64,000 nt of DNA from QHXW01 sp035280425 (GCA_035280425.1 DATEFW010000044.1:186001-250000), one strand, 5' to 3'. Numbered from the stretch's first letter, positions 35,706-44,380 are shown. The notes: generated by a model not told the origin, from the letters alone. Translations and numbers: made by a program.

Positions 35706-36473
35706 TCAGGATTTCTTCAGAAAGCGTTCGATTCCGCGGCGGCAATCGTCGGTCAGCCGCGCCAGCGTATTCACGTTCACGCCCGCGCTCAGCGCCGCTT
35801 CAAACGGCATGGCGTCGATCTGATAGAGCAGGCTCTTGGTGAGCGCGATCGCTGATGCGGACTTACCGGCAAGCTCGGCGACGTACGCTTCCACATCCGT
35901 TTCGAACGAGGCGTCCGCAAAAACGCGGTTAACGAGACCCAGCTCGAGCGCGTCGCGCGCGGAAATGGCCGCGCCGCTTGCCAGCAGCTCGAATGCACGC
36001 TTTTCGGGAACGGAACGGCGCACGATCGCCATCACCATCGCCGGCACGAAGCCAATCTTGACTTCGGGATAGCCGAACTGCGCGGATTCCGCCGCCAGCG
36101 TGATGTCCGCGGCCGTTGCCAACCCGCACCCTCCGGCCAGCGCGCGCCCGCGCACGGCAGCAACGATCGGCCGCGGATGCCGACGCATTTCGAGAAATAA
36201 ATCGCCGAGATGCCGCGCGTCCTCGAAATTTTCCGCGACGCTCGCCTGGCTGATCTTTTCCAGAGCGGCCAGATCGGCGCCCGCGCAAAAGTCTTTGCCG
36301 GCTCCCCCTACGAGCACCACGCGCACTGCTTCGTCGCGCGCCGAGCGACCGAGCGCATCGCGCAGTTCCGTGACCAGCTCTTCATCGAGCGCGTTCCGCT
36401 TATCCGGCCGGTTGAGCTTGATGCGCGCGATGCCCTGGTCCGCCGAATAAAGAATCTTGCCGTAGCCGCTCAT
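35706..36473 (-). CDS. Enoyl-CoA hydratase/isomerase family protein
   Basis: 255 residues from the ATG at 36473; the longer open frame overlaps the quinoprotein gene and is not used. The crotonase motifs are GAGKDFCAGADLAALEK near 58-74 and VRGRALAGGCGLATAADITL near 103-122. The rest matches hydratases of leucine or phenylacetate breakdown (PEVKIGFVPAMVMAIVRRSV). A precise substrate cannot be given. It lies downstream of the PQQ/cytochrome pair on the same strand with 29 bp between, but without a clear Shine-Dalgarno sequence. Confidence 0.84.
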   Translation of the reverse strand: MSGYGKILYSADQGIARIKLNRPDKRNALDEELVTELRDALGRSARDEAVRVVLVGGAGKDFCAGADLAALEKISQASVAENFEDARHLGDLFLEMRRHPRPIVAAVRGRALAGGCGLATAADITLAAESAQFGYPEVKIGFVPAMVMAIVRRSVPEKRAFELLASGAAISARDALELGLVNRVFADASFETDVEAYVAELAGKSASAIALTKSLLYQIDAMPFEAALSAGVNVNTLARLTDDCRRGIERFLKKS

Positions 36474-36502
36474 GGCTGAGAGAAATGCGAAAAACCAGAG
36501 CC

Positions 36503-38098
36503 TTATTCCGGCAGCGCGAACGAAATCACCGCCGAGCCCGATGGGATCGTCACGAATTGTTTGCCGTTCACCATATAGGTGATCGGCGAAGCCACGATGC
36601 GGGTGCCGGTGTAAAACCGCCAAAGATTTTTGCCCGTCCTGGCGTCGAAAGCCATCAGGTAGCCGTCCTCATCCGCCGAGAAAATCAGGCCGCCGGAGGT
36701 GGATAGCGTCCCGGCCCATGGGGCGTGAAAATAGCGGAAATCCCACTTGGTTTCGCCGGTCAGCGGGTCGAGGGCCTTGAGCAATCCATATTCGGGCTCT
36801 TCGGTTACGGCGCGCGCCACGCTGCCCTCATATCCTCGTCCCTTAATGTAGACGGGCGGCTCCGAATAATACACGTCGCACTGCTCGCGCACGGGAAAAT
36901 AAAACAGCTTCGTTTCGGGATTGTACGAAGGCGCCATCCAGTTGGCCGCCCCCGCCATGCCCGGGCACAGCCGAACGCCCTCGGAACTGGGATCGGTGTG
37001 CTGTTTCAGAATCGGCCGGCCCTTGCGGTCGAGTTCCGTCGCCCAGTCCTGCCGCGCAAACGGCTTGCCCATCAGAAACTCACCCGTCTCGCGATCGAGC
37101 ACATAGAAAAATGCGTTCCGGTTCGCCTCGATTGCCACTTTGCGATTCCTGCCCTTCCAGTTCAAATCGATCAGCACAGCTGTCTCTTCTGCGTCCCAGT
37201 CGTGCGTGTCGTGTGGCGTGAACTGGAAATGCCATTTGAGCTTGCCCGTGTCCGGATCGAGCGCCACCAGCGAATCGGTGTACAGGTTGTCGCCCTTGCG
37301 CGATTCCCCGTAGAGATCCGGCCCCGGATTCCCGATGCCCCAGTAAAGCGTGTTCAACTGCGGATCGTACGTGCCGGTCATCCAGGTCGATCCGCCGCCG
37401 CGCACCCAGGAATCCGCGAGCCAGGTGTCGCCGCCCGGCTCGTCCTTCGCCGGAATCGTCCAGAAGCGCCAGAGCCGCTTGCCGGTCGCGGCGTCGTAGG
37501 CGTCGATGAATCCGCGAATTCCCAGCTCCGCGCCCGAGATGCCCACAATGATCTTGTCCTTGAGCGCGAGCGGCGCAAGCGTCGCGGTGTACTGGCCTTT
37601 GTTATACGGCGCTATCTCCGTCTGCCAGATCAAGCGGCCCGTGCGCGCATTGAGCGCCACCACTTTCGCGTCGATCGTCACCATGTACAGCCGGTCGCCC
37701 AGAATCGCGAAACCGCGGTTCTGTCCGTTGCCCTTGATTCCCTGCGGAAATGCGTGCTTGTACATCCACAACTGCCGTCCGCTGCGCGCATCCACGGCGT
37801 ATGCGTAACCGTTGCCTCCCGTGAAATACATCACGCCATCGACCACCAGCGGCATGGTCTCGAACGCACCGCCCGGCTGCCCGGTTTGAAAAATCCAATC
37901 CGCCCGAAGATTCTTCACGTTGCTGGCGTTGATCTGGTTGAGATCTCTGTGCCGGATCGCGGAATAATCGCCCCAATACGTCAGCCAGTTCTGTTGTTCC
38001 TTGAGCGCATTGACCAGCCGCTCGTAACTCACCGGCTGCGCACCGCACGAAAGCGCCAGCCCCAGAAAGCCGAAACCAATCGCGATCGCTCGTCTCAC
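36503..38098 (-). CDS. PQQ-type quinoprotein dehydrogenase
   Basis: 531 residues with a signal peptide (MRRAIAIGFGFLGLALSCGA). Propeller repeats of the quinoprotein type recur: AVDARSGRQLWMYKH, ALNARTGRLIWQTEI, AYDAATGKRLWRFW, ALDPDTGKLKWHFQ, AFDARTGKNLWRFY. The central region WGIGNPGPDLYGESRKGDNL and FTPHDTHDWDAEE matches PQQ alcohol dehydrogenases. The adjacent Cys-Cys disulfide of methanol dehydrogenases is not seen. It oxidises an alcohol or aldose in the periplasm and likely passes electrons to the diheme cytochrome encoded just upstream, whose stop overlaps this ATG (38095-38098). Confidence 0.85.
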   Translation of the reverse strand: MRRAIAIGFGFLGLALSCGAQPVSYERLVNALKEQQNWLTYWGDYSAIRHRDLNQINASNVKNLRADWIFQTGQPGGAFETMPLVVDGVMYFTGGNGYAYAVDARSGRQLWMYKHAFPQGIKGNGQNRGFAILGDRLYMVTIDAKVVALNARTGRLIWQTEIAPYNKGQYTATLAPLALKDKIIVGISGAELGIRGFIDAYDAATGKRLWRFWTIPAKDEPGGDTWLADSWVRGGGSTWMTGTYDPQLNTLYWGIGNPGPDLYGESRKGDNLYTDSLVALDPDTGKLKWHFQFTPHDTHDWDAEETAVLIDLNWKGRNRKVAIEANRNAFFYVLDRETGEFLMGKPFARQDWATELDRKGRPILKQHTDPSSEGVRLCPGMAGAANWMAPSYNPETKLFYFPVREQCDVYYSEPPVYIKGRGYEGSVARAVTEEPEYGLLKALDPLTGETKWDFRYFHAPWAGTLSTSGGLIFSADEDGYLMAFDARTGKNLWRFYTGTRIVASPITYMVNGKQFVTIPSGSAVISFALPE

Positions 38099-38868
38099 CG
38101 CTTTTTCCCCACTTTCTGCACGCCCGCTCCCGCGTTCAAATCGCCGCGCAGGCTATCCAGGTACGCCAGCAGATTCTGCAAATCGTCGTTGGGCAGGGAA
38201 CTATAAGCCGGCATCAACGATTTCGTCTCATGCGTCACGGATTTCACTTCATCCTTCTCAAACATGCGAAATTTCTGCGACGCATCGCGCAACTGCACCG
38301 TGAACGTATCTTCGTTGATCCGGATCCCGGTAATCCGCTTGCCGTCCCGCGTCACCACCGTCACGCCGTTAAATTCATCCGGAATATCCGCGGAGGGATT
38401 AATGAGCGATTCGCGAATGTATTCCGCCGATCGCCCCGCGCCGATGCGCGTCAAATCCGGACCGAATACGCTGCCCTCTAACCCGATCTGGTGGCATCCC
38501 GCGCACCCGCTGCGCTCGTAAACCGCGCTGCCTTTCACTGCATCGCCGGGAACCGGCTCGGCTTTCACCGCACCGGTCGATAGACTGCGAATGTACGCGA
38601 TCAGCCGCGCGAGCTCGTCCTTTTCGAATTCGAACGACGGCATCGTCGTGCCCGGAACGCCGTTGAGGATTACGTTCTTCAGATCTTCATCGGTCGAGCC
38701 GTGCAGAAACCGCCCCGACGCCAGCGCCGGACCGCGCCCGCCACCGCCCGTCAGCCCGTGACAGAATCCGCAGTTGCTGCGAAATGTGGTCTTGCCGTCG
38801 GCGAGGTCATTCGCGCTCTGGCCCCAGGCCGCCGCCGAGCACAGCAAGAGTATGGTTGCAGGTCGCAT
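38095..38868 (-). CDS. Periplasmic diheme cytochrome c
   Basis: 257 residues with a signal peptide (MRPATILLLCSAAAWG). Two heme c sites, CGFCH (33-37) and CAGCH (122-126), lie in separate cytochrome domains. The stretch after the second heme (GPDLTRIGAGRSAEYIRESL, then INPSADIPDEF) matches the heme-binding domain common in planctomycete and acidobacterial cytochromes. Methionines in GTTMPSFEF and SLMPAYSSL are possible axial ligands. It is probably the electron acceptor of the quinoprotein encoded immediately downstream (ATGA overlap). A TAGAAT box 15 nt before the ATG is a possible -10. Confidence 0.85.
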   Translation of the reverse strand: MRPATILLLCSAAAWGQSANDLADGKTTFRSNCGFCHGLTGGGGRGPALASGRFLHGSTDEDLKNVILNGVPGTTMPSFEFEKDELARLIAYIRSLSTGAVKAEPVPGDAVKGSAVYERSGCAGCHQIGLEGSVFGPDLTRIGAGRSAEYIRESLINPSADIPDEFNGVTVVTRDGKRITGIRINEDTFTVQLRDASQKFRMFEKDEVKSVTHETKSLMPAYSSLPNDDLQNLLAYLDSLRGDLNAGAGVQKVGKKR

Positions 38869-38917
38869 AAATGGGAAATAGCCATTCTATCCGATCCCTC
38901 GCGCCTGCGCCCCCGAA

Positions 38918-39610
38918 TTACGGCTTCTTTTCCCGCACCATCGGCACGAACGCCACCGCCAGGACAGACCTTCGGCGCAGTTTCCCATCGCGCCCTTTAT
39001 CCACCACCACCAGCTTCTGTTCCCCGGCATTCTCGCCCACCGGGGCCACGAGCCTGCCACCTGGCTTCAATTGATCGATCAGCGCATGCGGAATCTCCGG
39101 CGGCGCGGCCGTCAGGATAATGCGGTCGAACGGCGCGCGCTCCGGCCAGCCCAGGTATCCGTCGCCCTGCCTCACCGTTACATTCCGGTAACCCAGCGAT
39201 GCCAGCCGCTCTGCGGCTGACCGCGCCAGCTCGGGCACAATCTCGATCGTGAAAACTTCGCCCGCCAGCTCCGAAAGCACCGCCGCCTGATATCCCGATC
39301 CCGCTCCGATCTCGAGCACGCGCTGCCCCTTCGCCGGCTCCACGAGTTCCGTCATGAACGCCACGATGTACGGCTGCGAAATCGTCTGCCCGTGCCCGAT
39401 CGGCAACGGCGTATCTGCATACGCGTAGGCCCGGCGATCCTCAGGCACAAAAAGGTGCCGCGGAACCGCCCGCATCGCGCGCAGCACATCCGGATTCGCA
39501 ACGCCGCGCCCTTCGATCTGCTCCGCAACCATCCGCTCGCGCGCCCCGGCGAATGGATCGCTCGGCTGAAAAAGCAAAACCGGGATCAAGAAAAACAGCC
39601 GCGCAAGCAT
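38918..39610 (-). CDS. pcm: Protein-L-isoaspartate O-methyltransferase, likely exported
   Basis: 230 residues from the ATG at 39610, chosen because it gives an N-terminal hydrophobic signal (MLARLFFLIPVLLFQ) and has AAGG nearby. The methyltransferase motifs are GRGVANPDVLRAMRAVPRHL near 34-53, GHGQTISQPYIVAFM, VLEIGAGSGYQAAVL near 92-106 and GDGYLGWPERAPFDRI. It repairs isoaspartyl residues with SAM. Export raises the question of how SAM reaches it, so a membrane anchor facing the cytoplasm is an alternative. It is divergent from cca with 68 bp between starts. Confidence 0.84.
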   Translation of the reverse strand: MLARLFFLIPVLLFQPSDPFAGARERMVAEQIEGRGVANPDVLRAMRAVPRHLFVPEDRRAYAYADTPLPIGHGQTISQPYIVAFMTELVEPAKGQRVLEIGAGSGYQAAVLSELAGEVFTIEIVPELARSAAERLASLGYRNVTVRQGDGYLGWPERAPFDRIILTAAPPEIPHALIDQLKPGGRLVAPVGENAGEQKLVVVDKGRDGKLRRRSVLAVAFVPMVREKKP

Positions 39611-39678
39611 TTGTGCCTTCAGCTTATCCGAACGATTCCCGGCCGCGCTATGGTACTCCTGGATTAGCGGGCGCCCGA

Positions 39679-41007
39679 ATGCAACCCTCCGAACTCGCAC
39701 GTCATATTGTCGCCACCCTGAAGTCCAAAGGCCGCCAGGCCTATTTCGTCGGAGGCTGCGTGCGCGATCTTCTGCTTGGCCTCGCTCCTAAAGATTACGA
39801 CGTCTCGACCGACGCCCGTCCCGAAGAAATCACCGCGCTCTTTCCCGATTCCGGCCTCGTCGGCGCCCATTTCGGCGTCGTGCTCGTCCGCCAGGACGGC
39901 GCGCAGGTCGAGGTCGCCACCTTCCGCAGCGACCACGCCTATGTCGATGGCCGCCGTCCCGCCGGCGTGCATTTCGAAACCGATCCGCGCCAGGACGTCC
40001 TCCGCCGCGATTTCACCATCAACGCGCTGCTGCTTGATCCCGATCGCGGCGAGGTACTCGATTTCGTCGGCGGCCGCGACGATCTCAAAAACGGCATTGT
40101 CCGCGCCATCGGCGATCCCGAAAAGCGCTTCCGCGAAGACCACCTCCGCCTGTTGCGCGCCGTGCGTTTCGCCGCGCGCTTCCGCTACCAAATCGAGCCC
40201 GCCACCCTGCAAGCCATCCAGCGCCTGCACGCGCTAATCGCCACCGTCTCGGCCGAGCGCATTCGCGACGAGCTTGCGCGCATCCTCACCGAAGGCAGCG
40301 CCCGCCGCGGTTTCGAGCTTCTGGATGAAACCGGCTTGCTGGCCGAAATCCTACCTGAGGTCGCTGCCATGAAAGGTGTCGCGCAGCCGCCCGAATTTCA
40401 CCCCGAAGGCGACGTCTGGACCCACACGCTGCTGCTGCTCGAAAAACTCGATTCGCCCTCCGTTACTCTCGCGCTCGGCGCGCTGCTCCACGACGTCGGC
40501 AAGCCCCCCACTTTCCGCATCGCCGAACGCATCCGCTTCGATGGCCACGTCGAAAAAGGCGTCGCGATGGCGACGGGCATTCTAACGCGCCTGCGCTTCT
40601 CGAGCGACCAGATCCGCCAGGTCCTCGCCCTGATCGCCAATCACATGCGCTTCAAAGACGCGCCGCAGATGCGCGAGAGCACGCTGAAGCGTTTTTTGCG
40701 CCTCGAGAAATTCCCGGAGCATCTCGAATTGCACCGGATCGATTGCCTCTCGAGCCACGGCAACCTCGAAAATTATGAGCTGATGCAGCGCAAGTTGGAA
40801 GAAATGCCTCCCGCCGCGTTGAAACCCACGCCCCTCCTCACCGGCGATGACTTAATCGCCGACGGTTACCGGCCCGGCCCACAATTTTCGGAAATTCTCG
40901 CCGCCGTCGAAGACGCGCAGCTCGAAGGTAAGATCCAAACGCGCGACGAGGCGCTCTCGCTCGTCCGCTCCCGTTTCCACACGCCCGAAGGCCGCGCGAC
41001 GCGATAA
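39679..41007 (+). CDS. cca: tRNA nucleotidyltransferase (CCA-adding or A-adding) with HD domain
   Basis: 442 residues from the ATG at 39679; upstream frame belongs to the divergent pcm region. The nucleotidyltransferase head has FVGGCVRDLLLGLAPKDYDV near 23-42 with the DxD carboxylates. The neck region includes RFREDHLRLLRAVRFAARF and the HD domain has LGALLHDVGKP near 263-273. It adds CCA, or part of it, to tRNA 3' ends. Some acidobacteria split C- and A-addition between two enzymes, and the window alone cannot tell which applies. Confidence 0.88.
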   Translation: MQPSELARHIVATLKSKGRQAYFVGGCVRDLLLGLAPKDYDVSTDARPEEITALFPDSGLVGAHFGVVLVRQDGAQVEVATFRSDHAYVDGRRPAGVHFETDPRQDVLRRDFTINALLLDPDRGEVLDFVGGRDDLKNGIVRAIGDPEKRFREDHLRLLRAVRFAARFRYQIEPATLQAIQRLHALIATVSAERIRDELARILTEGSARRGFELLDETGLLAEILPEVAAMKGVAQPPEFHPEGDVWTHTLLLLEKLDSPSVTLALGALLHDVGKPPTFRIAERIRFDGHVEKGVAMATGILTRLRFSSDQIRQVLALIANHMRFKDAPQMRESTLKRFLRLEKFPEHLELHRIDCLSSHGNLENYELMQRKLEEMPPAALKPTPLLTGDDLIADGYRPGPQFSEILAAVEDAQLEGKIQTRDEALSLVRSRFHTPEGRATR

Positions 41008-41030
41008 CAAACGGCGGCCTATCCGATGCA

Positions 41031-41099
41031 TCACATGCGATGAAACAGGTGCAGCACGATTGCAAACAGCACCATGAAAAGCGGCAGCGAAAGCAACAC
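41031..41099 (-). CDS. Possible 22-aa single-span membrane peptide
   Basis: A short minus-strand ORF downstream of bshB1 reads VLLSLPLFMVLFAIVLHLFH and ends RM, from a GTG at 41099. It is almost wholly hydrophobic with a histidine-rich end. It directly follows a run of eight T residues (41109-41102 on the minus strand), which might instead be part of a terminator of the bshB1 operon. No clear ribosome binding site. Chance is a real possibility. Confidence 0.22.
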   Translation of the reverse strand: MLLSLPLFMVLFAIVLHLFHRM

Positions 41100-41148
41100 T
41101 GAAAAAAAACCGCTTCTCGTTTAAACGTGAATTGCACCCGGAAAGTCC

Positions 41149-41859
41149 TCAAATACTCCGTCCTCCCAGCGCCACCACGTCTTCCACCAGCATCGTCTCT
41201 TTCACCACAAACGGCTCGCCGTATTTCACTCCCACCAGGTTTCCGTAAAACCGCGCGACCGCGCCTAGCCGCTCGCGAATCTCCTGCTCCTCCGGAAACA
41301 GCTCGCGGCCTTCCTCAACCGCGCCGTACTGCGAACGATAACTCAGCAGCGCCTTCATGCGCCGCTCGAACTGCTGTGAAATGTCCACCACGAATGACGG
41401 CGTCACGTTGGCGTATATCGAAGCGTAAAGAATCTTGTCCGGCCGGTGCGGTTCCGAATAATCGTCGAGCTTCTTGAGCCCCGCCAGAAAGCATGCTTCG
41501 TAGCCCAGCTCCGCAGCGCGGTAATGATCCGGATGCCGCCCTTCCCAGTACGGCAGAATTACCACGCGCGGCCGCAGCTCGCGAATCTTTACCGCCAGCG
41601 ACATCCGCGCCGCAATCGTATTCTCTAACCGCGCATCCGGGAACCGCATGTTCTCGCGATGCCCGGCCAGCATCACGCACGCCGCTTCCGCAGCCTCCTC
41701 GATCCGTTTCTCCGGCGTTCCGCGCGTCCCCATGTCGCCCGCCGTCAAATCGAGCACTCCGGTGCGGTAGCCCTTTTCCGCCATCTTGATGAGCGTGCCG
41801 CCGCAGGTCTGCTCCACGTCGTCCGGATGCGCGGCGATCGCCAGAATGTCGAGGTTCAT
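41149..41859 (-). CDS. bshB1: Bacillithiol biosynthesis deacetylase BshB1
   Basis: 236 residues. The zinc motif AAHPDDVEQ is at 9-17, and the BshB1-type segment LDLTAGDMGTRGTPEKR lies near 36-52. WEGRHPDHYRAAELGYEACF near 105-124 carries the third metal histidine. BshB1 removes the acetyl group of GlcNAc-malate in bacillithiol synthesis. bshA and bshC are not in the window. It overlaps the preceding glutaredoxin-like gene by ATGA (41859-41856), which suggests coupled production of thiol synthesis and a thiol redox protein. A bacillithiol-transferase-like gene is at 55232-55756. Confidence 0.86.
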   Translation of the reverse strand: MNLDILAIAAHPDDVEQTCGGTLIKMAEKGYRTGVLDLTAGDMGTRGTPEKRIEEAAEAACVMLAGHRENMRFPDARLENTIAARMSLAVKIRELRPRVVILPYWEGRHPDHYRAAELGYEACFLAGLKKLDDYSEPHRPDKILYASIYANVTPSFVVDISQQFERRMKALLSYRSQYGAVEEGRELFPEEQEIRERLGAVARFYGNLVGVKYGEPFVVKETMLVEDVVALGGRSI

Positions 41860-42107
41860 GCGCGCGCCGCCAGCTTCTTCAACAGCTCATCGAGATTCAC
41901 CCGGTACTTGAACGCCTTCCGCCCGTTGATCGCGATCACCGGCACCTCTTCGTTGTAGAGCGCCCGCAAATTGGCATCGGCATCGATATCGGATTCTTCG
42001 AGATCAAAATTCGCCCGCCGGCGCGCGGCTTCAATCACCCGCTTGGCCTCGTCGCACAGGCAGCAGCCTCTGCGCGTATACAGCGTCACCTTCGGAACCG
42101 CAGTCAT
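41856..42107 (-). CDS. Glutaredoxin-like protein
   Basis: 83 residues. A thioredoxin-fold start, VTLYTRRGCCLCDEAKRVIE, carries the redox pair Cys-Leu-Cys preceded by another Cys (C15, C16, C18), as in the DUF836/glutaredoxin-like group. The cis-proline region is EEVPVIAINGRKAF. It may reduce bacillithiol-mixed disulfides, inferred from its overlap with bshB1. The start overlaps the rhomboid stop by one base (TAATG). Confidence 0.8.
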   Translation of the reverse strand: MTAVPKVTLYTRRGCCLCDEAKRVIEAARRRANFDLEESDIDADANLRALYNEEVPVIAINGRKAFKYRVNLDELLKKLAARA

Positions 42108-42775
42108 TACCAGCTAAGATCGCGCCGGCTTTGATATTTCTGCCGCGTCCCCATGATGACCACCAGAATCATCCCCGCGATGAATCCGCCGACATGCGCG
42201 AAAAACGCCGTCCCTCCCTGCGAAACATGCGAGTAGCCAATCGTGCCGACACCGCTGAAAAGCTGGATGAAAAACCAGTAGAGCAGCATCAGGACCGCCG
42301 GAACATCCACCGTGGTGATGAAGAACAGGATGAACACCAGGGTCACGATGCGCGCATGCGGAAACTTGATCAGATACGCGCCCATCACCCCCGCAATCGC
42401 GCCGCTCGCTCCCACCATCGGAAGCCGCGAGTCAAAGTTGAACAGCACCTGGGTCGCGGCCGCCGCCAGGCCGCACAGGATGTAAAACACCAGGTATTTC
42501 GCGTGCCCCAGCACGTCTTCCACGTTGTCGCCGAAAATCCATAGAAACCACATGTTCCCGATGATATGCAGCCAGCCGCCGTGCAAAAACATTGACGTAA
42601 GGAATGCCGAGGCGTGCAGCCGCGCCGGAATCAGCCCGTAATGCGCTATGAAGTAATTGCGCGAGTAACCATCGAGCGTAAATTCGTGCAGGAACACGAT
42701 CACGTTCACGATAATGATCAGGATCGTGACGACCGGACGCGAGTAGCTGGGCTGCGTGTCCCGGATTGGAAACAT
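42107..42775 (-). CDS. Rhomboid family intramembrane serine protease
   Basis: 222 residues with six transmembrane segments. The first loop motif is FLHGGWLHIIGNMWFLWIFG near 63-82. The catalytic serine is 124 in GASGAIAGVMGAY and the histidine is 194 in FFAHVGGFIAGM, with GxSG and H in the standard helices. It cleaves transmembrane segments of membrane proteins; the substrate is unknown. It starts directly after the pfkB stop and is followed by glutaredoxin and bshB1 without gaps, so the four genes form one transcription unit. Confidence 0.87.
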   Translation of the reverse strand: MFPIRDTQPSYSRPVVTILIIIVNVIVFLHEFTLDGYSRNYFIAHYGLIPARLHASAFLTSMFLHGGWLHIIGNMWFLWIFGDNVEDVLGHAKYLVFYILCGLAAAATQVLFNFDSRLPMVGASGAIAGVMGAYLIKFPHARIVTLVFILFFITTVDVPAVLMLLYWFFIQLFSGVGTIGYSHVSQGGTAFFAHVGGFIAGMILVVIMGTRQKYQSRRDLSW

Positions 42776-43738
42776 CTAGTTGGCTCGTAGTGCGCTCGCG
42801 CTGCGGGTTTCAAAGTCGGGGTGCGATCGCCGCTCGGCCCGCGCCATCAGCGCCCGGGCTTCTTCCAGGCCGCGAATGCCGCCGCGCGCGCCCAGCGCCA
42901 TGCAGTTAAGCGCCGCCATGGCGTTCGAAAATTCAAGTGCCTCCCGCATCGGCATGCTTTGCAACACAGCATAACAGAAGGCTCCGTGAAAAACGTCGCC
43001 TGCACCCGTGGTGTCAGTGCAGTTCACAACGAACGCCGGCGAGTAGAGAAACCGGCCCTCCACTAGCGCCAGCGCCCCGTGTGCCCCCAGGGTCATGGCC
43101 GCCACGCGCATCTTGTATTCTTTCTGGATCATCTCCAGTGCCTTGAACGGATCGCTCTCGTTGGTCCACTGCACGGGAAATTCCGAGCTCGCCACCAGGT
43201 AATCCACGTACGGCAGTACACGGTCGAACCCGTGATAGATCGTGTCCACGTCCACCGTCACCGGCATCCCCGCCTTGCGCGCGATCGCCGCCGCACGCTC
43301 CACCGCCGGCGTGTCGTGCCCGTCGATGTGCAGCAGCCGCGCGCACGTGATCTGTTCCGGCGTAATCTCCTCCGGCGCAATCCGCAATCCCTCCGGACGC
43401 CGCCACAGTACCGTGCGCTCGCCCGTCGCACGGTCAATCAGAATGTAAGCCGACTGGTTCGCGCACCCCCGCCTCACCTGCACGTGATCCAGATTGATCT
43501 TCGCCGCCCGCAGGCTCTCCATCTGGATGCGTCCGCGCTCGTCGTCCCCCACCGTGCCGATGTATTTCGTGCGCAACCCCAGGCGCGCGCACGTGACCAT
43601 GGCGCTCGCCACCTGCCCGCCCGGACTCAGCATCTCTTCCTGATACGGCGCCTTCCCCGCGTACGCAGGAAAATGCGGCACCAGCAGCAGCGTGTCGGTG
43701 GCGTTCAGCCCCACGCCCACGACATCAAATTCGGGCAT
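42776..43738 (-). CDS. PfkB family sugar kinase (ribokinase-like)
   Basis: 320 residues from the ATG at 43738; the frame is open to 43810, but a TACAAT box six nt before 43738 marks the start. The two PfkB signatures are present: LSPGGQVASAMVTCARLGL near 37-55, and DTTGAGDVFHGAFCYAVL near 250-267 with the catalytic Asp in GAGD. It phosphorylates a sugar or nucleoside with ATP; the substrate is not readable. It heads the pfkB-rhomboid-grx-bshB1 unit. Confidence 0.86.
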   Translation of the reverse strand: MPEFDVVGVGLNATDTLLLVPHFPAYAGKAPYQEEMLSPGGQVASAMVTCARLGLRTKYIGTVGDDERGRIQMESLRAAKINLDHVQVRRGCANQSAYILIDRATGERTVLWRRPEGLRIAPEEITPEQITCARLLHIDGHDTPAVERAAAIARKAGMPVTVDVDTIYHGFDRVLPYVDYLVASSEFPVQWTNESDPFKALEMIQKEYKMRVAAMTLGAHGALALVEGRFLYSPAFVVNCTDTTGAGDVFHGAFCYAVLQSMPMREALEFSNAMAALNCMALGARGGIRGLEEARALMARAERRSHPDFETRSASALRAN

Positions 43739-43744
43739 GTCTTG

Positions 43745-43750
43745 ATTGTA
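43745..43750 (-). promoter_or_regulatory. -10-like box TACAAT of the pfkB unit
   Basis: TACAAT on the minus strand, then CAAGAC and the ATG at 43738. There is no Shine-Dalgarno sequence; a leaderless transcript is predicted. Confidence 0.5.
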
Positions 43751-43847
43751 AAGGTACGCCGCCCGCTTCCGCCGCTTCCCCGCACAACGCGCCCACGTAA
43801 CCAACTTCACGCCGCTCGCGTCTTAAGCCTCTCCTGGAGGAACCGGT

Positions 43848-44261
43848 ATCGCCGCGCGCGCCAAAACAAGACTGAAGCAGAGCCTGACTTTTCTGCTCGT
43901 CACGCTGCTCGCCGCGCCGGTGTATCTGCATAGCGCGGAAAACAAGAACGAGCACGCCGATGACGACGAGCCGGTTTACTCTCTCTCCCGCGATATCACA
44001 CCGCCCCGCGTAACCCGCCAGGTCGACCCTCAGTATTCTCCCGGCAGCCGCGGGCTCCGCATCAAAGGTTCGGTCCTGGTCGAGACCGTCGTCAGCTCGC
44101 ACGGCGCCCCGCGAAACACCCGTGTGGTCCGCGGCCTCGATCACGATATCGACGCCGCCGTGGTGGCGGCGGTGAAACAGTGGCTCTTCGCGCCCGCACG
44201 CAAAGACGGCAAGCCCGTAGCCGTCCGCGTGCAAATCGAAATCCAATTCCACTCGATGTAA
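43848..44261 (+). CDS. TonB C-terminal domain protein, probable ATC start codon
   Basis: 137 residues if translation begins at ATC 43848, which has a textbook GGAGG (43836-43840) seven nt upstream. The frame then reads a signal segment (LKQSLTFLLVTLLAAPVYLH), an acidic linker, and a TonB C-terminal domain: VDPQYSPGSRGLRIKGSVLV, VVRGLDHDIDAAVVAAVKQW and LFAPARKDGKPVAVRVQIEI. Starting at the GTG 43920 gives 113 residues but cuts the signal in half. No ATG, GTG or TTG suits the ribosome binding site. TonB-domain mini-proteins of this kind are common in acidobacteria; energy transduction to outer-membrane receptors is assumed. A decayed copy lies at 47328-47447. Confidence 0.7.
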   Translation: MAARAKTRLKQSLTFLLVTLLAAPVYLHSAENKNEHADDDEPVYSLSRDITPPRVTRQVDPQYSPGSRGLRIKGSVLVETVVSSHGAPRNTRVVRGLDHDIDAAVVAAVKQWLFAPARKDGKPVAVRVQIEIQFHSM

Positions 44262-44380
44262 TCCGCGCTGCCGTGCAACTGTCCCCTGAGGCCCCGCCAG
44301 AACCACAATCTCGATTGGCGGAGGTCCTTTCGCGATCAAAGCCTTTTTCGGAACAGCGTCCGCCGCGTCATGGAATGGGA

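Noticed and set aside
35706..36623. Longer enoyl-CoA hydratase start at 36623
   Set aside because: The extra 50 residues are the reverse shadow of the quinoprotein C terminus; the ATG at 36473 matches the family start.
36725..38206. 493-codon plus-strand ORF opposite the quinoprotein gene
   Set aside because: Shadow frame of the quinoprotein and cytochrome genes, Arg/His-rich without domain resemblance.
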